Shown piece after piece: positions 21,701 to 32,919 of a DNA stretch of 64,000 nucleotides. The DNA is from Paracamarosporium sp. OC-R06-R3 (lineage: Eukaryota > Ascomycota > Dothideomycetes > Pleosporales > Didymosphaeriaceae): assembly GCA_019828545.1 (NCBI GenBank), contig JACVRA010000101.1, positions 426,658 through 490,657 on the forward strand, given 5' to 3'. Within the stretch, counting starts at the first letter, position 1; each line of letters opens with the position of its first letter. The notes beneath the pieces were generated by a model. The model ran no database searches. It was given only the letters and a program-made list of their open reading frames with translations, and was not told the origin of the DNA. The position numbers and the translations under genes were made by a program.

Positions 21701-22932
21701 GGCAGTAGCGCGGCTTTGGCGTCTGAAGCCGTTTCCGCCATTCGCACCGTTTCTTCTTTGGCTCTAGAAAAACACGTACTCAGGAGATACGAAAACCGTC
21801 TCCAGAGCGTAGCACGGCATTCCATGAAGTCTCTCATCTGGACCATGTTCTGGTACTCACTCACACAGTCCATCTCCTTCCTTGCAATGGCGCTTGGGTT
21901 CTGGTATGGAGGCCAACTGATCAGTCGTGGGGAATACACAACTACTCAGTTCTATACAGTCTTTATCGCTGTCATATTCTCTGGCGAAGCGGCTGCATCT
22001 TTCTTCTCGTATACGACCAGCATGACGAAGGCAGCGACAGCAGCGAACTATGTCTTTTGGTTACGTCGACAGAAGCCAGCCGTTCAGGAAGAGCCTTCGA
22101 AACCGCCATTTGACGACGGCAACGAGAAAGATCCTGCCCACATACAGGTAGAGAACGTTGATTTCGCATATGAGTCGAGACCTAACGCCAACGTTCTCAA
22201 GAACATCGATGTCGACGTGAAGCCAGGGCAATTCGTGGCCTTTGTTGGCGCTAGTGGATGCGGAAAGAGCACCACAATAGCCCTTCTTGAGCGTTTCTAC
22301 GATCCAAACTCCGGTCGCATAACTTGTGACGGTAGCACACTGCCGGATCTCTGTGCGAGGAAGTATCGTAGCCACGTCTCGCTTGTACAGCAGGAACCTG
22401 TATTGTACCAAGGTACTGTTCGCGATAACATTGCAATGGGTGTTTCGGAAGAAGTTACAGATGCGCAAATCGAGGATGCCGCTAGGCAATCCAATATCTA
22501 CACCTTTGTCACATCTCTACCTGATGTAAAGTTACTGCTCTCATTAGCACACACATAACTTACAGTCTCTAGGGCTTCAATACTCTCTGCGGAAGTCGTG
22601 GCACCCAACTTTCCGGCGGTCAACGGCAACGCATAGCCATCGCTCGTGCCCTAATCCGCCAGCCTCGCCTGCTCCTCCTCGACGAAGCGACTTCTGCTCT
22701 TGATACTGAATCTGAGAAAACAGTCCAAGCTGCACTCGAGAAAGCAAAGAGTGGACGGACTACCATCGCCGTTGCGCACCGTCTAAGTACGATCAAGGAT
22801 GCTGATGTAATAATCGTATTTTCGAGAGGAAGGATTGAAGAGGTGGGGACACATAAAGAGCTGTTGGGAAGAAGGGGTATGTATTATGAGATGAGCTTGG
22901 GGCAAAGCTTGGATCGAAGTATACCTGCATAG
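18785..22932 (+). CDS. ABC-B full-size multidrug exporter (MDR/Pmd1 type)
   Basis: Seven exons: 18785-18913, 18963-19386, 19434-19540, 19590-20226, 20322-20581, 20633-22525 and 22573-22932. They encode 1269 aa in the order TMD1-NBD1-TMD2-NBD2, normal for full-length P-glycoprotein relatives. NBD1 has Walker [10 protein letters not shown] (from about residue 419), signature LSGGQKQR and Walker [16 protein letters not shown]2 has GASGCGKST (from about 1058), LSGGQRQR and [12 protein letters not shown]. Both H-loops are present (IAHKLST, VAHRLST), so both ATP sites look competent. Family members export lipophilic toxins, drugs and some peptides across the plasma membrane. The divergent neighbour is a Zn2Cys6 regulator. 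The last intron sits between SLPD and GFNTLCG and matches family alignment. Confidence 0.95.
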
Positions 22933-23482
22933 ATGGGAATTGGTTTTGGTTAGAGTTTGTTAGCGTCATTGCATAGTAGTATAATCAAAGATACCCTCTT
23001 CACTCATACATATGTGTACCTCATTGTTGGGCCCAATCATTCTGGTAGTGCTATTGTAACTAAATTCACAACGCGGACATCAGAACAAATTGTTCATGGA
23101 TTTCAAACGTTTCAGCATGTATCAACTTTTCCGCGGTAGATTTTGTGATATATATGACATAAATGTTGACACACTTATATGAAAACAAAGTTAGAGTCAG
23201 AAAATCCAAACTTCATAAGTAAGATAGGTGTTTCGGTGGGTAGACAATGTTCTCAATAGTCAATGTTGCCCACCCCTAAATAGCTCAGAAACATCAAGTT
23301 AACCATAAACAAGCACGCATGTAAATGTGAGAGGCAATCTCAAACTCTAAAGCGAGCCGATGGACTACAATGATCTTTAACATGATGATGGAGACTAAGT
23401 CGGCCATTGCGCAATTGACAGTCACCCTCCTTATAGTGAAAGCTGTCGCCGTACTCACATCTCAATCTCACCCCATGCCCGA
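22933..23482. other. Convergent intergenic spacer
   Basis: 0.55 kb of AT-rich sequence between the ends of the ABC transporter and the M28 peptidase. No gene is supported. Confidence 0.5.
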
Positions 23483-25005
23483 TTAAGTTGCAGCAGGGAA
23501 TGGATAGGTCGCCATACTCCTATAGCCGTTCGTCCCTACCGATCTCACCCCGAAGATAACATTATCTTTGCTCAAAGGAATCGTGACATTGCCCACCTTC
23601 CCCACATCTAGAACATGCGTCCACACACTTGCTGTCGTGGCTCTCCATACCACTTCATATCCCTTCAGATCAGCATCATTAGGTACAATCCACTTCAGTC
23701 TCGTGTTATTATCGAGGGCAGTGGTGTCAACAGTGACATTGCGGGGGAAGCCCGGCGCTTGGGAAAGAGACCAGAGAGTCGCCAGGTTCACCTTACCTAC
23801 TCGAGCGGTGAAATCAAAGTCTACAAATTCGATGAGGTCGCCGTATTGCGTGCCGTTTTGGACACGTAGATCTTGGTGCTGGTGTGCAAAGTTCTCGTTC
23901 GGCTCTGTGAAGCGAATGGCTGGGTATCCCGCGGTTAGGAAGGGCGTGTGGTCGCCGCCTCTGAGGAAGCGATCGAGACGGTAGATGATGGCGATGTTCA
24001 TGCCTGTGGCATCATTCGCCGCAACTTCGGCAGAGAAACGTGCAAGTTCGCGAGCCGGCGAGTCATTCTCTCCGCCGATTTGTAGACGCTGCGCTGCGAC
24101 AGTAGGGGACTCATACGCGGGCGGACCTTGCGCGAAGGCGCGAATGGTATAAGGGTCTTTCTGGCCGCGATCTCCGGTGGAAGAGCCGACGATGTCGCAG
24201 TTAAGCATGCCTTCTACATTTGTGGATGCATTTTTGAGGGTCTGCGCTAGAAAGGCGGAGCCGTAGAGGCCCTGTTCCTCGCCGGCCACGGCACCAAGAA
24301 TGATGGTGGATCTAGGCTTTTGCTTTGCCAAAACGCGTGCCAATTCTATAGCAACTAGTCTCAATTAGAAACTGCATTATCACAACATGTTCGTTTGGGA
24401 GTTGAGGGTAAAGAGTACGTACTAGCGGTCCCACTAGCATCATCGTTGGCACCTGGAGCATCAGACGTGTAGTCTAGGACGTTCGTGACTCGACTATCGT
24501 AGTGGCCTGTCATAACGTACACCCTCTCCGGGGTGACCGATCCCTTGATGGTAGCCAAAACATTCGAAATTTTGACTGGAAAAGGAATCCTAGTTCCTAC
24601 GCCTTGGATATAGCCCGGTACGGTTACTGTCATGCGACCATCCGACTCTTCAGCGTACTTTCCCATCTCAGACGCAATCCAGTCGCGTGCAGCGCCGATG
24701 CCACGGGTAGTGCTATTCTGTGTAGATAGCGTGTGGCGAGTGCCAAAAGAAACGAGTTTCTCGATGGTGGCTTCGATGTTGGCGGGGCTGATTTCATCCA
24801 ACAATGCTTTGAGCCCATCGTCAGGAGCCTGCGGAACAAGCTCCACCCCGACATCTGAGGTCGTCGGAGGCCATGCTGCATTTGCGCATGAAGCATAGTT
24901 GTCGGGGTTGAGGGCTACCGCAGGAGGTAATTCTCGTTCAAGGAGTAACTCATGGGCATGAGCCGCCGCCAATAATGCGGAGGACGATATTGTGAAGACG
25001 CGCAT
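23483..25005 (-). CDS. Secreted M28 family zinc aminopeptidase
   Basis: Exons 25005-24423 and 24354-23483, with a 68-base intron, give 484 aa. The first 17 residues ([17 protein letters not shown]) look like a signal peptide. The co-catalytic zinc motifs of M28 are in order: [16 protein letters not shown] (the intron splits the Ala codon just after), [10 protein letters not shown] with the catalytic Glu pair, CDIVGSS, and the distal His block FAHQHQD. The C-terminal 100 residues form a beta-rich domain ([20 protein letters not shown]) resembling a fibronectin type III fold. Several NxS/T sequons fit a secreted protein. The likely function is extracellular release of N-terminal amino acids for nutrition. 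Confidence 0.92.
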
Positions 25006-25516
25006 GGCAAGAAAACTATGAACAAATCAATCGTTGCCATAGTCTACTACGATTGTACCTTGCTTATGAGTGCGATGGGGGGTATCCGATGACGGCAGAG
25101 AACGCTTAGATAGAGGACGTCGAGTTTCCATTACAAGTTAGGCGTCGACACAATTTGTGAGGGGTCGTTTCTTGGATAAGGTATTGCCGTTGAGATTTAC
25201 CAGCTCCGCGGCTTGGCATCTGTAGTTCGTGGACTATCGTGCTTGTATCGACAAGGGAGGTGGTTACTGGATATGGAAGGTGCGAACAAATCTGGGCACT
25301 CGAGGAATAGCATTGCAACGTTCCGAACGGGACGTATATGTAATGCGTCATATTTACTCCTGGCACTCCTATTTATTTGTCACGCTACCGGGACAGTACG
25401 TTCGGCTACACATTAGAGTCCTGAGTAAGGGCACTTGGCCGCTAAATTACCTATCCCAACTGAGGTGGCCCACATCAGTCGAATTCGTGCCCTAGTACCC
25501 TACTAATGACATACAC
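25006..25516. other. Promoter region of the M28 peptidase
   Basis: 511 bases between two minus-strand genes. It contains one exact CTCCGCGG octamer at 25204-25211, discussed under the nitrate genes as a likely chance match. No coding frame is supported. Confidence 0.4.
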
Positions 25517-27499
25517 TCAAAACCATTCCATCTCATCAGTTTTCTCGTGTTCCACAATCGGCGCCCCGGCAGCGTCATTGACATCTTCGATCGATTGCGC
25601 AGGGATCTCTGCCTCATCTTCGGAAGCATCCACATCGATATCCCGCTCTGCAGATTGAGGCTGTCTACCTCGTAGAGCAGCATAGGAACGAGCATCACGA
25701 AGGGGCAGTTCTTCGCCACTACGCGTGGGCAATCCCGCTCGTGACTTGCGTTCCTTTCCTAGTGACCGATCGGTTTCGGTACCATAGTCTGTTTCATAGT
25801 CCGTGGTTGCATCCCAAATGTGGGACGGACTGGGAGGCTTCTCGTTGGCAAGAAAGTGGGCCGCGGTGATTGGAACGCGCAACTCCTGCCATTCAGGATG
25901 ATATTTAGTCCAAGCTCGCCAATCGTCACCTTCTGTTATGTTTCTGCGACGTGGGACTTTACGAATCGATTGTTGTGATTCCGGGTTTGGCACAACTCCT
26001 TGGTTATCCGCAGGAACGCTGCCTACAATATGCCACAACTTGCGTTCCTCTATATGACCCACTTCCTGGTCAAATGCTTCTAATCCTTCAAGTTCGTCTT
26101 CAGACGAGTCGCTAATTGAATCATCGTCTCTTGCAATATGGACGTCGGATGTGCTCAATGTATCTTCTGAATCTTGATACGCATCTGAGTCCGTTTCTTC
26201 TGCAACCACCTCAGTGTTGTCATTCGGAGTATCATCAGAGCTTGGTTGCCTAGTAGGGGGCAAGGGCGTCCCGCTGCGTGCAGCCCTAAATCTGAATTCT
26301 TTTTGCTCTGCTTCTGCAACGGGGCCATCTGCATCTGTATCGGAGTCCAAGGGTGTTGATCTGTTCTCTGCCGAACCCAAGATTCGCTCAACTTCGTCCC
26401 AGCAAAATGCTCGAAGTTTCCTATGCTTTCCTTGTGTAACTCTGAGCCTGCACCGCCTGGGGACGCCTTGCCAGAACTGCCGTCTGCTCTTCTTTAGGCC
26501 TAGTAGATCGACTGCTGTATGGACATCGCTCGATCTCACGTACAGCTTGACGCCTTTTTTGACGCGCCAGCCCTGGGAACGTATCCTAGATGTTGCTTGG
26601 ATAAGTGCGGTCTGCATAATACGTTTAGTCACGGACAAAACCAACGTATGAAAATCGCGAAAAGATGTGCGGTACATGCAAGGCTCAGTGGCTAGCTCAG
26701 ACGTCAGGTCCTGCCAATGCGGCCAAGGATAAGACGTGTTAGGAGACGGATTCATAAAGACATTTCGCGATAGGTCAAGAAAAGACTGGGGGATTAGAAG
26801 TCTCGCTTCGGGAATGGCTTGGAGTAATGGCGACTGATTCGTTTCATCTAGACGATCCAGATCGTCTCCACTCTCGACAGGTACGGACGCACGTAAGCCT
26901 TTTGCAGCCACTTCGATTTCATCAGCCAGTTCGCGGGTCAGAAGCCAATATTCGCCGTATCGCTTCTGTTCCTGGGCCGCTTCGAAACGCTCTTGCATGA
27001 GAGCAAGCGTTTCAGCTGCTGCGTCCAGCTGGCGCTCGCAAACAAGGCTGATCTCTGCAGCGGCGGGGATGTCTCTGAGTGACACGTCCCGCTTGCCAGC
27101 ACGATCACGGCAGGCATCCTGGACGAACAAAAGAAACTGGCGCGTCTCTGGAATGCTCTTGGAGCCGATAGCGGCAGCTATGCGAGGCAGGTTATCCTTG
27201 CCTAACCTTTCCAGCGCTCTGAAGAGAGATTCTTTTTCGCTTGCCGTCCACAGCGTTGCACCCAGCTGGGAGTCTCTGTACGGCGGCGACCCATGGCCAT
27301 GGTGGCTGCTTGTGGTCGCTTGCACAGAGTCGTTATACACGAGGCGGTACGCGTCGTTGTAGGGCGCGGGCGTGGCGGCACGCTTTCGCCGTCGGGTCGA
27401 GTCGGCCGACGAGGACCTGCGACGTTTGCGCGGGGAGAGGGGCGACGCGGGCTGGGGCGAGTCTTTCCAGTCAGGGTCGGAAGGGTCGGAGGAATCCAT
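25517..27499 (-). CDS. RRN5: Rrn5-like RNA polymerase I upstream activation factor subunit
   Basis: Single-exon gene of 660 aa. After a Ser/Pro/Arg-rich start with likely nuclear localisation signals (PRKRRRSSS, RRRKR), a SANT/Myb-like domain lies at about residues 83-128 (LWTASEKESLFRALERLGKDNLPRIAAAIGSKSIPE). The next region includes LYVRSSDVHTAVDLLGLKKSRRQFWQGVPRR, which resembles the histone-fold-like segment of Rrn5. The rest is long, acidic and disordered. In yeast, Rrn5 is part of UAF, which directs Pol I to rDNA promoters. The assignment rests on domain order, not close identity; another SANT chromatin protein is the main alternative. It is divergent from the Irc3-like gene. Confidence 0.65.
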   Translation of the reverse strand: MDSSDPSDPDWKDSPQPASPLSPRKRRRSSSADSTRRRKRAATPAPYNDAYRLVYNDSVQATTSSHHGHGSPPYRDSQLGATLWTASEKESLFRALERLGKDNLPRIAAAIGSKSIPETRQFLLFVQDACRDRAGKRDVSLRDIPAAAEISLVCERQLDAAAETLALMQERFEAAQEQKRYGEYWLLTRELADEIEVAAKGLRASVPVESGDDLDRLDETNQSPLLQAIPEARLLIPQSFLDLSRNVFMNPSPNTSYPWPHWQDLTSELATEPCMYRTSFRDFHTLVLSVTKRIMQTALIQATSRIRSQGWRVKKGVKLYVRSSDVHTAVDLLGLKKSRRQFWQGVPRRCRLRVTQGKHRKLRAFCWDEVERILGSAENRSTPLDSDTDADGPVAEAEQKEFRFRAARSGTPLPPTRQPSSDDTPNDNTEVVAEETDSDAYQDSEDTLSTSDVHIARDDDSISDSSEDELEGLEAFDQEVGHIEERKLWHIVGSVPADNQGVVPNPESQQSIRKVPRRRNITEGDDWRAWTKYHPEWQELRVPITAAHFLANEKPPSPSHIWDATTDYETDYGTETDRSLGKERKSRAGLPTRSGEELPLRDARSYAALRGRQPQSAERDIDVDASEDEAEIPAQSIEDVNDAAGAPIVEHEKTDEMEWF

Positions 27500-27688
27500 G
27501 GGCTAGAGCAGCTGGCGGCGAGAGGAACGTCATTGTGTCTGGCGCGGTTCCACAGCGCACCGCAGCGAAGGCCCTGGTCGCGAAGCTCGTCGAGCGCCAA
27601 GCGCCAAGCCCCGCGCTATCGATAAGACATCCGCCAACGTGACCGCGCGCCACTTTCGCTCCTACGCGGCTGCATCCACCATCGCTTC
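27500..27688. promoter_or_regulatory. Short bidirectional promoter, RRN5-like and IRC3-like genes
   Basis: Only 189 GC-rich bases separate two divergent start codons. Both genes would serve genome expression (rDNA transcription, mitochondrial DNA upkeep). Any co-regulation is inferred. Confidence 0.5.
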
Positions 27689-29764
27689 ATGTTTCGCTTC
27701 TCCCGGTATGCGCTGAGCACCCTCGGCCGCCGTGCTCCTGCAGCCATCTCGCGCACTGTCAGGCGCACATCCACGGCCGCCAATGCGCCTCTCAAGATCA
27801 CGCTGCGCGAGTACCAGGAGGAATGCATCCAGTCGGTGCTGGCCTACCTCGCAAAGGGCCACAAGAGGCTCGGCGTGTCGCTGGCCACCGGATCCGGCAA
27901 GACAGTATGTGCCGCCGTGTGCGCTCGATCCATATCTGACCACGCCTAGGTCATCTTCACTCACCTCATCGACCGGCTCCCTGCCCACGGAGATGCCTCC
28001 CAAACGCTCATACTGGCCCACCGCCGCGAGCTGGTCGAACAGGCTGCCCGTCACTGCGCCCTCGCGTACCCCGACAAGCACGTTGACGTCGAGATGGGCA
28101 ACCACCACGCTTCCGGAGCTGCCGACATCACCGTCGCCTCCGTGCAAAGCATCATGTCGGGTGATAGGATAGCCAAGTTCGACCCGGCTCGATACAAGTT
28201 GGTATTGGTAGACGAGGCCCACCACATCGTGAGTCAGCAGTATCTCGACGTGCTGGACCACTTTGGCTTGCGACACCCTGCCGACTGGAACGAGGTCTCG
28301 GTGCCTGCTCTAGTAGGTGTTTCGGCCACCTTTTCGCGATTCGATGGCCGCAAGCTTGGTGTAGCCATTGATCATATCGTCTATCATAGGTGCGTAATCC
28401 CGTAGGATCAGACGAAACGAGGCGCTGATGGTCGCAGGGATTATGTCGACATGATAGAGGAGAACTGGCTTTCGGACGTGGTCTTCACCACTGTCCAAGT
28501 GAGAGCTGACCTAAACAAAGTGAGCACTACTGCCAATGGCGACTTTAAAACGGCGGCACTTTCACGAGCCATCAACACCGAACAGACCAACGATATACTG
28601 GTCAGAGCCTGGCTGGCTAAAGCGAAAGGACGCAGTTCCACCATTGTCTTCTGCGTTGATCTCAGTCATGTCACAAACCTCACTGCCAAGTTTCGCCAGT
28701 ATGGCATTGCTGCCGAGTTCGTGACTGGCGACACTCCAAGCAGGATCCGCAGTACCAGGGTTAATGCCTTCAGGAAGGGTGACTTTTCAGTCCTGCTCAA
28801 TTGCGGTGTCTTTACAGAAGGAACTGATATTCCTAATATCGATTGCGTCCTGCTGGCTCGACCTACCAAGTCGCGCAACCTACTGGTGCAAATGATTGGC
28901 CGCGGTATGCGCTTGCATCCCGGCAAAGAGAACTGCCATATTATTGACATGGTGTCAGCTTTGAGCACCGGTGTCGTCTCTACGCCGACACTGTTTGGTC
29001 TGGACCCTGCCGAAATCATTGACAAGGCCAGCGCCAAAGATATGATGGAGCTGAAAGAACGGAAAGAGGAAGAGAGCAAGCGAGAAGTGGAAGCAGCAGA
29101 CGTTGCTGTGAAATCTTCTTCGGTAAAACTCCCCGGCTCGATCACCTTCACCGATTACGAATCTGTCCATGACTTGATCGCGGATACGTCGAGCGATCAC
29201 GTAATACGAAGAATCAGCGAATTCGCTTGGGTTGCGATCGGTGAGGGTAGATTCGTCCTATCCACTAATGGTGGGCACTACCTCGTAATTGAACCAACGG
29301 GTGATGATGTTCAGACTTTTCGTGTAAAGTACTACCGGAGGCTCCCGTCGGGATTCAAGTCAAAAAGTCCTTATGCCACGCCTAAAGTAATTGCAGAAGG
29401 TGATAACTTCGAGCACGTTGTTCACGCAGCGGACACATTCGCCGCCGAAGCTTTCGAGTTCATCTGGATATCCAAGAACCAGTCTTGGCGCCGAAGCCAA
29501 GCGTCTCAGACGCAAATCGACTTCCTAAACAAATTCCGCCCAGATGAGGACCGTTTAAAAATACAGGATCTCACAAAAGGGATGGCCGGGGATATGATCA
29601 CTAGGATCAAACACGGGACCAAAGGTAGATTTGTGAGAGCTCATGCTAAGCAGAAGAGTGACCTGAAGATGAAGAGAAGGACGGAAACGCTGCAAAGTCG
29701 GCTTCGGGACCAGGTACGGGTTGGTCCATTATCTGCAAAGACTTTTGGAGAGATCTCCAAGTGA
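27689..29764 (+). CDS. IRC3: Mitochondrial Irc3-like DEAH-box helicase
   Basis: Exons 27689-27904, 27950-28389 and 28438-29764 give 660 aa. The first 30 residues are Arg/Ser/Ala-rich without acids, as in a mitochondrial presequence. Superfamily 2 motifs follow: Q-motif region [13 protein letters not shown], Walker A ATGSGKT split from VIFTHL by intron 1, motif Ia [10 protein letters not shown], motif II VDEAHH, motif III SATFSR, motif [17 protein letters not shown] and motif [15 protein letters not shown]. This matches Irc3, a branched-DNA helicase that maintains mitochondrial DNA in yeast. The C-terminal third ([17 protein letters not shown]) is the family's own domain. Intron 2 precedes [15 protein letters not shown]. 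Confidence 0.88.
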
Positions 29765-30177
29765 AGTCATCAACCCTAACTCTGTGCAGCGGATACCTTT
29801 CTTTGTTTGAACAATCCAGAACTAGCGTAAGTCTCACGTGCTACTCCCGCATGCAGCAGCTCGGTCTCAACGTTCGGATCGCTCTTCCAGGCTATTGGGT
29901 TTTTTTGTTTGTTTCAGGAACACGTGCAAATTATCGATTTTCCCGGACTCGGACGCGAAGAACATATACACCTTCTCGAAGCATTCCACATGCGAATGTT
30001 ACCGAAACATCGGAATGGAAATGAGGTCATTTAGTCGGAATTCTCCATCACATTGGAGACGAGAGCCGAGTACTTAGCCATGAGCTTCCGCGCAGATATG
30101 TTTACATCGCGTATGCTATCTTGACTGGCTGTTTAGAACGGTTCAACACGGCATTTCCAGGAATCCATCCTGTGTCA
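29765..30177. other. Spacer between IRC3-like gene and conserved orphan
   Basis: About 0.4 kb between two plus-strand genes. The downstream frame stays open back to 30121 but has no ATG there. No named site is seen. Confidence 0.4.
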
Positions 30178-31266
30178 ATGGCCGACTTTCAAGCACTTTC
30201 GCTCCATGGCTCTCCCCCGGTGGAACGAAGCAAGTCACACCGTATGTCACTGCTCCGCAAACTAAAACCACTCAAGGCTTCCTCCGAAGACATAGATCGG
30301 CAGTCTTCATATTCACAACGGCCATCGCCAGTGCCTACATCGCTTTCCTCACGGCTTCCGTCTTTCTCAGGGGTTGAAGAGCCGCTGTCGAGTGTGGATA
30401 TCCTAAAACATTTTTCAGATCTCCAAGACGTCGTCATAGCGCATGTTCGCAAGTTTTACTCGACCGATAGGGCAGGAAATCGCGTATCGCAAGCCGTCAT
30501 CGAGCACGCCAGCACAGGGAACATTCTTCCGTGGCCGCAGATCCTAGGACTTCTTGATGACACGGACACAAGGCTGGCAACGTTGACCATGTGTATCTCA
30601 TGGACGGTCCTTAGTCGGAGCCTTTTGCTGAAATTAGGAACCAGCCACAGCCCTGGCAGTACGTTTCTCCCCCCGGAAATTGTGGAGTGTTTTCAAAGCT
30701 TCTCTCTTGGAAAGGGAGCAGTCACACTTGGAAAGGATGAGCCGAATCCTGTGAACTTTGCGCTGCTATCCCGCTGGAAGCAGACGACGGCAGCGCTGTG
30801 TCACTACACGTACATTGCAGACGCATTCTCCTTCTTCGATGCACGCACCGTAAACGTTGAGCGCGCATTAAAAGACCTGGACCCTCTTCTTGCGACCTAT
30901 GCTAAACCCCGCGACGCCAGCCACAGTAAGCATGCACGCGTTGAAGATCTGAGAAATGTTCTAAGGCGGGGCGCGCTTTTCGCATTCACGCTGTTCGGTC
31001 AGCCATGCTTTTGGAAGTTTGACTGGCGCTCCGATCGCGCATTTGCGCATGGCAAGACGGAAACGGAGATTGACCCGGAGCGCACTTCAACCATCGAGAG
31101 CATAGGCTTAGCGGCTACCACATCCGTCAGACTTTCAAAATCGGAGATTGTGGTGTGGCCTAGCCTGGTGAGGGTTATGGATGGGGATGGAATCAAGTTA
31201 CGGGGAGACGATGAGGGAACAGTGCATGGGGAGAAGAAATACCTCGATGAATTTGTAGATATGTAA
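30178..31266 (+). CDS. Uncharacterised protein, probably conserved in ascomycetes
   Basis: Single exon of 362 aa from the first ATG in a frame that is open to 30121. I do not recognise a family. The N-terminal 80 residues are Ser/Pro-rich and basic (MSLLRKLKPLKASSED, RPSPVPTSLSSRLPSF). The rest is well-mixed and looks globular and mostly helical: DILKHFSDLQDVVIAHVRKFY, LPWPQILGLLDDTDTRLATLTMCISWTVLSRSLLL, LRRGALFAFTLFGQPCFWKFDW. A Pro/Gly-free core with repeated aromatic residues suggests a helical bundle. There is no signal peptide or clear membrane segment. An upstream exon cannot be excluded. Confidence 0.65.
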   Translation: MADFQALSLHGSPPVERSKSHRMSLLRKLKPLKASSEDIDRQSSYSQRPSPVPTSLSSRLPSFSGVEEPLSSVDILKHFSDLQDVVIAHVRKFYSTDRAGNRVSQAVIEHASTGNILPWPQILGLLDDTDTRLATLTMCISWTVLSRSLLLKLGTSHSPGSTFLPPEIVECFQSFSLGKGAVTLGKDEPNPVNFALLSRWKQTTAALCHYTYIADAFSFFDARTVNVERALKDLDPLLATYAKPRDASHSKHARVEDLRNVLRRGALFAFTLFGQPCFWKFDWRSDRAFAHGKTETEIDPERTSTIESIGLAATTSVRLSKSEIVVWPSLVRVMDGDGIKLRGDDEGTVHGEKKYLDEFVDM

Positions 31267-31773
31267 CGGAGTGTGCAAGAGTGAGACTGAGCATCTGTCC
31301 CTAACGGCCCTTGACCAATTTGATACCGTTCCGTTGGTAGAACTATATGATGTAGTTGATACATATGTCGGTGTAGTCTGATTGTATATATTTGTTCGAA
31401 ACACAAGGTGCGTTCTTACGATACGGCATTGATTTTGTATATCGTGCTAATGAATGTCTAGCACAATTTTGCATGAACAAAAATCAGAGCGTTGCATTGA
31501 ACACTGGCCCTTGGAACGAAGACTTGAGATCGTAGGCGTGTCAAAACATAGGCTTACGGAGCAGGCTTGTGGGACGATTCAGTGTACTTTGCAACGTTGC
31601 AGACAGATCACGACGCAAAGAGATCATCTTCGGACATTTGCAGGAGAGCCGCGTAAAAATTCATATGGAATAGTGGTACTGTCAAGGTAACATTATGAGC
31701 ACCTTTGGTGCTCCGACAGGTTCCGGCTTCTGCTTGCGGCGGTTCTCGGCCGTTGGTCGTACCTAACCTTCCG

Positions 31774-31781
31774 CCGCGGAG
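31774..31781 (-). promoter_or_regulatory. NirA-type site, distal, nitrate reductase
   Basis: Plus-strand CCGCGGAG reads CTCCGCGG on the minus strand. This is an exact match to CTCCGHGG, the site bound by the nitrate regulator NirA in Aspergillus. It lies about 1.1 kb before the nitrate reductase ATG. Confidence 0.45.
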
Positions 31782-31841
31782 ATGCAACAACACGCACGGA
31801 GCGAGCGTTTCTCCGCTTAAGGACCACACTTCATCTCCTCC

Positions 31842-31847
31842 TTATCT
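31842..31847 (-). promoter_or_regulatory. GATA-factor site (HGATAR)
   Basis: Plus-strand TTATCT reads AGATAA on the minus strand, matching the AreA/Nit2 nitrogen-repression consensus. It is 60 bases from the distal NirA-type site. Confidence 0.35.
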
Positions 31848-32053
31848 CTCAAGCTATTATACAATCTATTGCCTACCGACTTCTTTGTAAATTGAATGTT
31901 AATGCTTTCTCCGTAGACATCGCTCGGCACAGAGTCTATCCTTGTCCGCGAGGCGGCAATTTTCAGTGCGCATACACTGGGCGTCCCTCCATGTACAGAG
32001 ACCGTCTCAAATCTGTATACCAGATCATGACCAAGCTGCATTTCATAGTGCTA

Positions 32054-32059
32054 CGATAG
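32054..32059 (+). promoter_or_regulatory. GATA-factor site (HGATAR)
   Basis: The sequence CGATAG matches the HGATAR consensus. It is a single short match, meaningful only with its neighbours. Confidence 0.25.
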
Positions 32060-32241
32060 AACTAGCAAGAACGGGTACTTGCTCGGAAGCGAGTCTACAA
32101 GATCGCTGATGTCGATTCAAACAGCACATAACAGAAGATACTAGGTAGTACGGCATTCCGTTAGTGGTCAGTTGCCACTCATCTCCTGCGTCAAAGCTCT
32201 ACGTAGCCTTCCTGGATCTGCGCGGTACTAGATTTCCGTCT

Positions 32242-32249
32242 CCACGGAG
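32242..32249 (-). promoter_or_regulatory. NirA-type site within a palindrome, nitrate reductase
   Basis: Plus-strand CCACGGAG reads CTCCGTGG on the minus strand, an exact CTCCGHGG match. It sits inside the inverted repeat GTCTCC-AC-GGAGAC (32238-32251), about 0.67 kb before the nitrate reductase ATG. Confidence 0.5.
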
Positions 32250-32452
32250 ACAGTACGATTGCTCACCTGAGTTTTTGTTGAAGCCGTGGGGGGCTTCTCG
32301 AACCCCGATGCCAGGATCAACGGAAGTGGTTCCACATTTCCCGGCAAGTTTTCTTAGCTGCAGAAACCCTTGAGCGACGCCGTCCCGTGGAATCGCTGAA
32401 CGTCTCTGCATGCCCACAGCGCTAGTACAGGATTGGATCGCTTAGTGCTAAA

Positions 32453-32471
32453 AGATAAGGATGCATTATCG
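32453..32471. promoter_or_regulatory. Pair of opposed GATA-factor sites
   Basis: AGATAA at 32453-32458 and TTATCG at 32466-32471 (CGATAA on the other strand) lie within 19 bases in opposite orientation. Paired GATA sites are preferred by AreA/Nit2-type factors. Confidence 0.45.
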
Positions 32472-32919
32472 GTGGGAGAATCATCTTGTCTTCGAGACGG
32501 TTGGTTGGACGAAAGTAGTGTGACGCCATTGATGAGCAGGCTTCTCCGCGATTTGATCTGAGCGTTACTTTTAGGAACGAGGAGTGGGATCGTGAATTGT
32601 TCACCAAAGTGATTGCGATCACCCTTCTCCGGCATAGAGCCTGTGATCGCAGACATTACGAAATCCAACAATGCATAGACATATCGTTTGCTTAGCCGCG
32701 CCGTGCTGACACCCCAGGCTCGCTTGTCTTCTCTGACCCGACGCCACTTTCTTCGTTACACTGCTACACCTACCTCATCGATCTGCGTCGACTTAGTGAT
32801 ACCCATTCCGGGCATATTCTTTCTCCCGCCACATTCACTACCCTTATTGTATTGCTACACACTTCTTTTCAATATCAGCGAGCTCCTTATTTGTTTCATT
32901 ATACCCCAGTGCGCGCAAC

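Larger units (their letters stand above)
31267..32919. promoter_or_regulatory. Upstream region of nitrate reductase, 1.65 kb
   Basis: The longest gene-free stretch in the left half of the window. It holds two NirA-type octamers and four HGATAR sites listed separately. No coding frame is supported. Confidence 0.55.

Noticed and set aside
25204..25211. CTCCGCGG octamer upstream of the M28 peptidase
   Set aside because: About six CTCCGHGG matches are expected by chance in a window this size; there is no nitrogen-pathway gene here and no close GATA pair was noted.
30121..30177. Upstream extension of the 362-aa orphan
   Set aside because: The frame begins with TTG, which is not a normal nuclear start; the first ATG is at 30178.
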